NCBI GenBank assembly: GCA_964374095.1
Contig: CAYJXJ010000177.1
Coordinates: 1 to 9,663, forward strand
Reading direction: 5' to 3'
Source: CAYJXJ01 sp964374095
Lineage (GTDB): Bacteria > Elusimicrobiota > Elusimicrobia > UBA1565 > UBA9628
Length of the DNA: 9,663 bases
The notes beneath the pieces were generated by a model, which was given only the letters and a program-made list of their open reading frames with translations, searched no databases and was not told where the DNA came from. The first letter of the stretch is position 1. Each line of letters starts with the position of its first letter. Positions 1-5,026 of this stretch are shown in pieces. The position numbers and the translations under genes were made by a program.

Positions 1-110
1 CCGCCTATTCTCGAAGAAAGATCTGGGCTGGATCGCCCAACGCGAGGTTTGAAGTTTAGCTGCTCGGACCGGAAAACCTCTGCAGGCAATTGAACCGTTA
101 GAGTCAAACT
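1..110. other. Left edge, no complete gene
   Basis: No complete gene fits here. On the + strand a short open frame enters from the left edge and stops with TGA at 50-52 (its last residues read RLFSKKDLGWIAQREV). This could be the tail of a gene outside the window, but 16 residues are too few to identify it. No clear -35/-10 pair or strong ribosome binding site precedes the gene at 111. Confidence 0.3.
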
Positions 111-398
111 ATGGGAAGGCTGCAGAAGCTCATACGCGTCAAATCCGCAGAGCCCTTGAAGGATTTTTGGGTCAACGTGGAATTCGAGGATGGGGCCCGG
201 AGAAAAATTGATCTTGGCCCATATCTACATGGTCCGATTTTTGAGCCCATCCGAAAAAACTCGGCAATGTTTCGTTCCGTCAAAATTGAGGAAGGAGTTC
301 TCAGTTGGAGCAATGGCGCTGATATTGACCCAGATACCCTTTATTACGATATCAGGCCCGCCTGGAAAGAAAAGCCTGCCGACGTTTCTCGCCAATAA
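111..398 (+). CDS. DUF2442 domain protein
   Basis: A 95-residue protein that matches the DUF2442 pattern along most of its length. It has an N-terminal strand (LIRVKSAEPLKDF), a VEFEDGARRKIDLGPYL segment (residues 23-39), a GPIFEPIR turn (41-48), and the family's typical ending LSWSNGADIDPDTLYYD (64-80). DUF2442 proteins are small, cytosolic and of unsettled function. They often lie beside DUF4160 or toxin-antitoxin genes, which fits the PIN module 130 bases downstream. The ATG at 111 gives the normal family length, though no good Shine-Dalgarno sequence precedes it. The family call is from remembered motifs. A role as an antitoxin-like partner is only inferred from context. Confidence 0.8.
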   Translation: MGRLQKLIRVKSAEPLKDFWVNVEFEDGARRKIDLGPYLHGPIFEPIRKNSAMFRSVKIEEGVLSWSNGADIDPDTLYYDIRPAWKEKPADVSRQ

Positions 399-529
399 TT
401 CCGTCAACGCCACCTCCGGTTTAAGTTTCTTGTTTTGGTCCCCCATGGACAGCAGGAATGATTTCCCGCTGCCGCGATCTCCAACCCTCGCCTGGCGAAA
501 GCTGGGTTGATCTGCTACACTGAGGAGAG
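399..529. other. Intergenic gap before the TA pair
   Basis: 131 bases with no gene I can support. It should hold the promoter of the antitoxin-toxin pair. A TACACT at 516-521 could be a -10 element, but no matching -35 is visible. The antitoxin ribosome binding site is the GAGGAGAG immediately before its ATG at 530. Confidence 0.3.
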
Positions 530-724
530 ATGAAAATTGGAAAAGCATCGCCTAAGTTATCGAGGAGCAGGAGAGCCCAGGGCCACCTGAGAAGGCTCAG
601 GGAGAGCATCGCCCGCAAGGGGGGCATCTTCCCCGGCAAAAGTCGAGAAGAAGTTATCGCGACGCTTCGCAAAACAAGGGAAGAAATTTGGGAAGAGAAA
701 TTTGCTCATCGTCCTGGACAGTAA
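530..724 (+). CDS. VapB-like antitoxin
   Basis: A 64-residue, highly basic and charged protein, placed as the antitoxin of the PIN toxin that overlaps its 3' end. The C-terminal helix REEVIATLRKTREEIWEE (about residues 39-56) is like the toxin-binding tail of VapB-type antitoxins that pair with PIN toxins. The N-terminal part (KLSRSRRAQGHLRRLRESIARKG) is Arg-rich and probably helical. No full ribbon-helix-helix or AbrB fold can be recognised by eye. The ATG is preceded by GAGGAGAG. Its reading frame overlaps the toxin by 23 bases, the usual arrangement for translational coupling of antitoxin before toxin. The role is inferred from size, order and the C-terminal motif. Confidence 0.7.
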   Translation: MKIGKASPKLSRSRRAQGHLRRLRESIARKGGIFPGKSREEVIATLRKTREEIWEEKFAHRPGQ

Positions 725-1115
725 CGAGTTCATCTTCGGAATTGAAGGAACTAATCGAGCCTCGGAGCGGCTCCTGGACCTTCTCGCCGAACTCCCCGAT
801 CAATATGCGCTTAGGGTCGCGCGCGCTGTTTTCTTGGAGGTACGCAGGAATCTTGCTCCCGAGGATTTCCGCGCGTTCGTCCTTTTCATCGAAAGTTTGA
901 CCACGGTCGATGAGGACATGGAAGTCCCCTATGAACTGGCCAGGGCTTATGAAGCTCGCGGTCTCAAGCCGGGAGACGCCTTTATCGCGGCCTATACCCA
1001 ACATATTGGAGCGTCCTGCTTAATCTCCGAGAACCGCCATTTTCTCGGCCGCCAAAAAGACCTGCCTTTCAAGGTTCGCAGCGCCGCGAGCTTTCTGCAA
1101 GATGTAAAAAATTAG
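702..1115 (+). CDS. PIN-domain ribonuclease toxin (VapC-like)
   Basis: A 137-residue single PIN domain, the expected length for a VapC-type toxin, which is an Mg2+-dependent endoribonuclease acting on RNA such as tRNA. The acidic active-site residues are in the right places: D6 in IVLDSNEF, E46 in FLEVRRN, D92 in the GDAFIAA motif, and the E110-N111 pair in LISENRHF near the C-terminus. I chose the TTG start at 702 because it puts the first strand (MLIVLDSN) at the very N-terminus, as usual in the family, and GGAAGAGA lies just upstream. It overlaps the antitoxin by 23 bases in another frame. It converges on the minus-strand cluster, separated by a hairpin terminator. Other PIN subfamilies are possible, but a TA toxin is the most economical reading. 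Confidence 0.87.
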   Translation: MLIVLDSNEFIFGIEGTNRASERLLDLLAELPDQYALRVARAVFLEVRRNLAPEDFRAFVLFIESLTTVDEDMEVPYELARAYEARGLKPGDAFIAAYTQHIGASCLISENRHFLGRQKDLPFKVRSAASFLQDVKN

Positions 1116-1141
1116 AGCGCCAGGCATCCCATGCCGCGCTC
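1106..1141 (-). terminator. Rho-independent terminator of minus-strand operon
   Basis: Read on the minus strand, GAGCGC (1141-1136) and GGCAT (1135-1131) pair with ATGCC (1127-1123) and GCGCTC (1120-1115). The loop is three bases, and a two-base bulge (1121-1122) separates the two stem halves. The stem is followed at once by TAATTTTTT (down to 1106). GC-rich hairpin plus U-tract is the classical intrinsic terminator. It lies between the convergent toxin gene and the RiPP operon. The same hairpin exists in RNA from the + strand but has no U-tract after it, so it mainly serves the minus strand. Confidence 0.8.
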
Positions 1142-1144
1142 ATC

Positions 1145-1156
1145 GGCATTAATGCC
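1145..1156. repeat. Perfect 12-bp palindrome GGCATTAATGCC
   Basis: GGCATT followed by its exact reverse complement AATGCC, with no spacer. It sits four bases from the terminator hairpin and repeats that hairpin's GGCAT/ATGCC half-sites. It overlaps the stop codon of the S24/S26-like frame. It could be a protein-binding site, a second 3'-end hairpin, or chance. Confidence 0.5.
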
Positions 1157-1427
1157 CCGGGTGCGGCTGCTTTGGGACGACATTCCGGGTGGCCCTCCAG
1201 TGCCTGGCGGGATAGATGCGGCGCCGCCCCTGAGCGACATGATAGTCCCAGTACTCGGCGAAGGCCGCCGGCCTGACGGTCAGCAGATCGCCCCTCAGGA
1301 TGAGCGGGGCCATGCACATTCCCCGCGCCTTGGCGCGGACGAGGTAGCCGTCGGCCAAAAGGGAGATGAAGGCCCGGCGCAGGACTTCGGGGCGAGGGCT
1401 CGGCGCAGGCTCCCCCTCAAGCTTCAG
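1149..1427 (-). CDS. Short S24/S26-like peptidase remnant, Cys in place of Ser
   Basis: The frame reads a helix LRRAFISLLADGYLVR, then KARGMCMAPLILRGDLLTVRP. This resembles the nucleophile motif of LexA/signal-peptidase-type enzymes (G-x-S-M-x-P-x-x-x-x-GD-x-x-x-V), but with Cys where the catalytic Ser should be. The following part (AEYWDYHVAQGRRRIYPARHW) only loosely resembles the next strands, and the frame stops where the catalytic Lys or HRV region would be expected. At about 70-93 residues it is shorter than active relatives. No ATG or GTG start exists. TTG at 1358 would start inside the conserved helix; CTG at 1427, inside the 3' end of the radical SAM gene and behind GGAG, would include it. 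As the last gene before the operon terminator it may be a decayed leader peptidase or a binding protein. Family membership is inferred by eye. Confidence 0.42.
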   Translation of the reverse strand: MKLEGEPAPSPRPEVLRRAFISLLADGYLVRAKARGMCMAPLILRGDLLTVRPAAFAEYWDYHVAQGRRRIYPARHWRATRNVVPKQPHPGH

Positions 1428-2394
1428 GGCGAAGCTCCGCGGCCTGTTTTTCCAGCCCGGCGAGCTCCTTGTAATAGGGCAGGCAGGCGTTTAGGTCGCC
1501 GGTTTCGCGCCAGGCGTCCGCCGCGCCCCTGCGGCAGTAGGCGTTTAAGGGGCACCTCGGGCATTCGAAAGAGGGGTCCGGCCGGGCGGCATCCACGAAG
1601 GCTTTCAAGACCTCCCAACCCCCGGCAACCGACCCCCTTCTTAGATCGTAGCGGGGCACGGGAAAATTTACGCAAAGATTCATCTCCCCGTAAGGGGTGA
1701 CGGCCAGCGAGCTTCTGCCGCAGGGGCAGGAGAAAAGCCCTTCGGCGGCCCGGCATTCCTTGAGCTCCGACGCGGCGCTTCCCGCTCCCGTCATGGCCAG
1801 GTCGAGGCTTAGGACCTGCTGAGGGCTCAAGCGGTAGCGCAGGGGCTGACGCGACCCGTCCTGTCCGGGGAGGATGTCCGCGCAGTACTGGAACTTGACC
1901 CCCCAGCCCGAGACCAGGTCCGAGGCCTCGGCGACCTCATGGCGGTTCAAAGTCATGACCGGCATCTTGACCAGGAGCGGGATGCGCCGTTCCCTAAGCA
2001 GGCTTACCCCTCTTAGAAAGGCCGAGTAGGAGCCTTTGATGCCGGTCACGGCCTCGTAGGTCTGCTGCGTGGCGCCGTAGAGGGAGACCTCCACTCTCAT
2101 GGGCCTGAGCGCCTTGATCCGCTCCGCCCGTTGCGGCGTGATCGCGGCCGCGTTGCTGTAAAAAATGAGAACCAAGCCCAGCTTCCCGGCGTAGCCCAGG
2201 ATATCAAAAACGTCGGGGCGCGTGAACATCTCGCCGCCGGTGAAAGTGACCCAAAGACAGCCCTCCTCCTTGAGGCCGTCCAGGATGCGGTACAACTCCT
2301 CTCTCTTCAACTCGCCTTTGGCCTTATGCGTCGGATTGTAGCAATGCGCGCAGCGCAGGTTGCAGCCGTAGGTCAACTCGATGGTGGCGGACAC
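1417..2394 (-). CDS. Radical SAM/SPASM peptide-modifying enzyme (third paralogue)
   Basis: Radical S-adenosylmethionine enzyme of the peptide-maturase type. From the GTG at 2394 the cluster-binding C-x3-C-x2-C is C11-NLR-C15-AH-C18, followed by the VTFTGGEMF strand (SAM-binding GGE). The C-terminus is a SPASM domain with CPCGRSSLAVTPYGEMNLC and then CPRCPLNAYC, ligands for auxiliary Fe-S clusters. It shares HGATQQTYEAVTGIKGS-type and LDGSRQP-type segments with the two upstream radical SAM proteins, so the three are paralogues. Expected role: installing thioether, C-C, epimer or similar changes on the precursor core. The start is doubtful. Translation upstream of 2394 (EKLFSALLQDAFQKRYP) aligns with the N-terminus of the 6967-8040 paralogue, so the true start is probably near 2484, where a CTG follows GGGGAGAG and overlaps the end of the methyltransferase gene. 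Confidence 0.92.
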   Translation of the reverse strand: MSATIELTYGCNLRCAHCYNPTHKAKGELKREELYRILDGLKEEGCLWVTFTGGEMFTRPDVFDILGYAGKLGLVLIFYSNAAAITPQRAERIKALRPMRVEVSLYGATQQTYEAVTGIKGSYSAFLRGVSLLRERRIPLLVKMPVMTLNRHEVAEASDLVSGWGVKFQYCADILPGQDGSRQPLRYRLSPQQVLSLDLAMTGAGSAASELKECRAAEGLFSCPCGRSSLAVTPYGEMNLCVNFPVPRYDLRRGSVAGGWEVLKAFVDAARPDPSFECPRCPLNAYCRRGAADAWRETGDLNACLPYYKELAGLEKQAAELRPEA

Positions 2395-2470
2395 GGGATA
2401 GCGCTTTTGGAAGGCGTCCTGGAGCAGGGCGGAAAATAACTTTTCCCTGCCTCGGGTTTCTATGAGCGGG

Positions 2471-3601
2471 TCAGCGCCGGACAGAGGTCTCTCCCCGCTT
2501 GATCGCGGCCAGGCAGTGGCTGTAATAGACCATGTAGCCGCGCTGATAGGCGCGGCTGACCCAGGGCACGTGATCCTCCTCCGCGATAATCGAGAGCCTT
2601 GCCTTCAGCCGCTCCTTGACGATTTCAAGCGGCGTTTTGCGCTTGTCGGTTTCGAGCCGCTTCCATTTCTCCCCATAGAACTCGTAGGGGTCGGCCAGCA
2701 GGAAGAGCCCGCCTTTCTTGAGCACCCGCGTTTTCTCGTCAAGAAGCTTCAGCGGCTCCGGGACGATGTCGATGACGTTGCAGCTGGAGACCGCGTCGAA
2801 ACTCTCCGCCCGAAACGGGAGGCTCGCGCCCGCGGCGAGGAAAAACTCCACGTTGGCGCAAGGCTCGACCGCGAGCCTGCGGCGGGCGGCGCGGCCGCCT
2901 TCCCGGTGGAGGCGGTAGTGTTTCATGCCCTGAGGCCGGGCCATGAGGATGCGGCCGGCCAGAAGGAGGTTCTCAAAGGAGAGGTCCACGCCGTAGGCGA
3001 AAGCGAAGCGCCGGGCCTGCGCGGCGGTCAGGCCCCCCACGTGACAGCCGACCTCCAGGGCCTTGCCGCGCGAGCCGTTCCCGTGGCGGGCGAGGAAATC
3101 CGCCAGGACGGCGTGGGGCGGCCGGGCGGCGCGGCCTTTGAGCAGCTCGTAGAGGGGCTCGCGCGGCGAGGCCAGCGCGGCGGGATCGCCGTAGTGGTTC
3201 AATAGATAGGACCCGGCCCCGTCTCGAGACTGCCGGGCGGCGCGGCGCGTGTAGGTCCCGGCGTTGGGGAAGAGTTCCTCTTCAGGGTCCTTGAGGTCCA
3301 AAAGGGCTAGATTCACGAGCTCCAAGCGCATGGGATCGCTCAAGGCCCCCAGCGAGCGGCAGAGGCCGACGATAAAGGGGTAATTTCTCCGCAGGTATTT
3401 GGGAACATCCTCATGGAGGATGGCGATCCCGCAAAGCACCGGGTATTGAGCCGGGCAGCGCGAGCAGGCCAGCACGCCCTCCAGGAGGTCCTTGCGGTCC
3501 TTCTCCCAAAGGACCAGGACCTTGTGGAGGCTCAGCGTGCCATGGCAGGGGCGGGGATTCCGGCTTGGGCAGACCAACCCTTCCAGGCTTTCAAGCCTCA
3601 T
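2471..3601 (-). CDS. Zinc-ribbon plus class I SAM methyltransferase fusion
   Basis: A 376-residue protein from the ATG at 3601, eight bases after the precursor stop codon. Residues 1-65 look like a Trm112-type zinc ribbon: four cysteines (C11, C19, C46, C49) and the typical ACSRCPAQYPVLCGIAIL ending. A linker of about 110 residues follows, then a Rossmann-fold methyltransferase with motif I LEVGCHVGG (182-190), an acidic strand end GVDLS, FDAVSSCNVIDIVPEP (268-283, motif IV region) and VLKKGGLFLLADPYEF (motif V/VI). A longer start (3685) would overlap most of the peptide gene and add an Arg-rich, unstructured tail, so I rejected it. In this position it most likely methylates the modified peptide; Trm112-like domains in other systems help methyltransferases bind substrate. 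The substrate atom (O, N, C or S) cannot be told. Confidence 0.85.
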   Translation of the reverse strand: MRLESLEGLVCPSRNPRPCHGTLSLHKVLVLWEKDRKDLLEGVLACSRCPAQYPVLCGIAILHEDVPKYLRRNYPFIVGLCRSLGALSDPMRLELVNLALLDLKDPEEELFPNAGTYTRRAARQSRDGAGSYLLNHYGDPAALASPREPLYELLKGRAARPPHAVLADFLARHGNGSRGKALEVGCHVGGLTAAQARRFAFAYGVDLSFENLLLAGRILMARPQGMKHYRLHREGGRAARRRLAVEPCANVEFFLAAGASLPFRAESFDAVSSCNVIDIVPEPLKLLDEKTRVLKKGGLFLLADPYEFYGEKWKRLETDKRKTPLEIVKERLKARLSIIAEEDHVPWVSRAYQRGYMVYYSHCLAAIKRGETSVRR

Positions 3602-3609
3602 GGGCCCGG

Positions 3610-3804
3610 TTACGAAGTATACCCAGAGTCTCCGCCATGGCCGAACGCGCCCTGCTTGCAGCCGCCCTCGGCCAGAGAACGGCATTCTTCAAGCTTGGCG
3701 TGGGATATGTTGGTGGAGCCTACGGAGCATTGGCTGAGCACGGCCTGGGAAGGCTCCAGCCTGACCCGGACCAGCCGCGGCGAGACGTACTCTTTTTTTT
3801 TCAT
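3610..3804 (-). CDS. Candidate RiPP precursor peptide
   Basis: A 64-residue peptide. It starts with a basic leader MKKKEYVSPRLVRVRLEPSQ, continues AVLSQC, then a small-residue and Gly/Ser-rich C-terminus. Y6-x2-P9 and the L16-E-P-S-Q-A-V-L23 stretch look like leader motifs seen in peptides processed with PqqD/RRE proteins. The likely core has three cysteines (C26, C41, C49; spacing C-x14-C-x7-C), two histidines (H35, H56), GG before C49 and a GHGGDSGYTS tail. The ATG at 3804 sits in an ATGA overlap with the kinase-fusion stop, and AGGAGG lies seven bases ahead, one of the best ribosome binding sites in the window, as expected for a highly made precursor. It lies between the kinase fusion and the methyltransferase, inside the modification operon. 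The leader/core border is not certain; cleavage near SQC or after GG (47-48) is possible. Confidence 0.78.
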   Translation of the reverse strand: MKKKEYVSPRLVRVRLEPSQAVLSQCSVGSTNISHAKLEECRSLAEGGCKQGAFGHGGDSGYTS

Positions 3805-4994
3805 GGCTTGCCTCCTGCGCTAGAGTTCCTGACAAAATCAATGACGCTCGGGCTCTTGGCGAAGCCGAGCCTTGCTCCGGAAAAAGTCGTCACCAGCTGG
3901 GCGCAGACGGCCAGGCCCGCGGACACGATCTGAGGATTCCAGCGCGGAAGAAAGGCCTGGGAAAAGAGCCGGCCGGCCGGAAGCCCCGGGGGCGTCTTCT
4001 CGACGCTATGGCTGCGGGCGTGCCTTAGGTAAAAGACCTGCTCGACCGGAACCGGCCCCGGCGCCGCGGCGCAGCCCAGGCCCGGCCAGGGAGTTCCGTA
4101 GGCGGCGAAGCCCGCGCCCAGGCGCCTGATGATCACGCGCTCATCGCCCAGGATGCGGACCCCGGCGCGGCGGCGCCAGAAGCCCGCCAGCGTGCTTTTT
4201 CCGGACCCCGAAGGCCCCGCGAAGACCCGGCCCCGGCCGTTGTCGTCCAAGGCCAGGGCGTGGAGCATCAGCCCTCCCCGGGAGGGAAGGCGGCAGGCCA
4301 GCAGCCATTGCCCCAGCGGGTTCATGAGCCGGGGCAGGGAATAGGCCGCGGGGGAGGCCGCGGTGTGGGCCTCCACCGAACCCAAGTCGCGGCTGATGAA
4401 AGCCCGCATGTTCATCGACTGGTCGCCGGGGTCGAAAGTCTCAAAGACATACCCCGTTCCCCGCGCATAGAGCCTCCATTGCGGCCAGAAGTCAAAAAGG
4501 AGCCTCCCCGCCGGCCCCTGGGGGATGCCGCGGGTCAATACCCGAATCCTGACGGGGTCGGCGGCCTTCCCGGCGAAGGGCTCGTAGAAGGGATGGGGCC
4601 AGCCCACCTCGGCCGGCTTGTCCCACTCGATTGAGAACCCCATCCCGCCGATGGAAAGAGAGAGCGCGTCGATGCGCGGCATGATCTCGCGCAGGGCGCC
4701 GATGCCTTTAAGCCGCGCCAGGAATTTGTCGAGGTCCCGCTCCATGCGCGAGGGCGGCCCGTCGAATTCCGAGAACAGGCCTGCCCGGACTTCTTCCACG
4801 TTCCTCTCGCCATCCACCAGCCGCCAGATCGAGCAGGCCACGGGGCCTTTCAAGCGGTAGAGCCTCTTGAGCTCGCTGCCGCGCGCGGAGACCGGCGCGA
4901 GAACCACGCTTGCCGCCATCTCCCGCCAGGCGACCAGGGGGTTCTTCTCAAATCGAGAGCCGAGGCAGAGATTCACGCTCCCGGACTGTAGCAA
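3801..4994 (-). CDS. PqqD-HPr-kinase-like fusion protein
   Basis: About 397 residues. Residues 15-105 resemble PqqD (NPLVAWREMAASVVLAPVSARG, then a winged-helix-like region with IWRLVDGERNVEEV and FLARLKGIGALRE), the fold that carries leader peptides to radical SAM enzymes. The C-terminal half resembles HPr kinase/phosphorylase: GLMLHALAL (H245), P-loop GPSGSGKST (260-268), and LGDERVII (D284) where the kinase has its Asp pair. HPr-kinase-related proteins next to PqqD proteins are known in RiPP-like clusters but have no proven role; this one joins both parts in one chain. The start is ambiguous. The TTG at 4994 overlaps a TAAAAT that could be a -10 box. GTG at 4976, with GGGAG right before it, still keeps the full PqqD fold. 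The stop overlaps the precursor ATG. It heads block B, divergent from the membrane gene. Confidence 0.88.
   Translation of the reverse strand: MLQSGSVNLCLGSRFEKNPLVAWREMAASVVLAPVSARGSELKRLYRLKGPVACSIWRLVDGERNVEEVRAGLFSEFDGPPSRMERDLDKFLARLKGIGALREIMPRIDALSLSIGGMGFSIEWDKPAEVGWPHPFYEPFAGKAADPVRIRVLTRGIPQGPAGRLLFDFWPQWRLYARGTGYVFETFDPGDQSMNMRAFISRDLGSVEAHTAASPAAYSLPRLMNPLGQWLLACRLPSRGGLMLHALALDDNGRGRVFAGPSGSGKSTLAGFWRRRAGVRILGDERVIIRRLGAGFAAYGTPWPGLGCAAAPGPVPVEQVFYLRHARSHSVEKTPPGLPAGRLFSQAFLPRWNPQIVSAGLAVCAQLVTTFSGARLGFAKSPSVIDFVRNSSAGGKP
3811..3816 (-). promoter_or_regulatory. Shine-Dalgarno AGGAGG of the precursor peptide
   Basis: Perfect AGGAGG on the minus strand, followed by CAAGCC and then the ATG at 3804. 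It lies inside the 3' end of the kinase-fusion gene. With the ATGA overlap this allows both coupled and independent initiation, and it supports 3804 as the real start. Confidence 0.8.
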
Positions 4995-5026
4995 TTTTAG
5001 CCGTCTCTGTGGTATCTTGGGGGGTG
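4995..5026. promoter_or_regulatory. Compact divergent start region
   Basis: Only 32 bases separate the TTG at 4994 (minus strand) from the ATG at 5027 (plus strand). On the minus strand TAAAAT (4999-4994) is a candidate -10 box for block B, although it overlaps the annotated TTG and no good -35 lies upstream. On the plus strand TATCTT (5013-5018) is a weak -10 candidate. GGGG (5019-5024 region) serves as ribosome binding site for the membrane gene. Elements of both promoters would have to extend into the opposite coding region. Confidence 0.35.

Noticed and set aside
1131..1700. 189-residue plus-strand open frame
   Set aside because: Runs antisense to the radical SAM gene; Arg/Pro/Gly-rich composition typical of a GC-rich shadow, with no domain motif.
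2462..3205. 247-residue plus-strand open frame
   Set aside because: Antisense to the methyltransferase, whose motifs are clear; low-complexity Ala/Gly/Val/Asp translation and no ribosome binding site.
3602..3685. Upstream ATG/alternative start for the methyltransferase
   Set aside because: Would overlap the precursor gene and adds an Arg-rich tail without family similarity; the ATG at 3601 starts right at the zinc ribbon.
4910..5026. N-terminal extension of the membrane protein from the ATG at 4910
   Set aside because: It overlaps the kinase-fusion start by 85 bases and encodes a basic, non-membrane tail; the ATG at 5027 begins with a signal-anchor-like helix.
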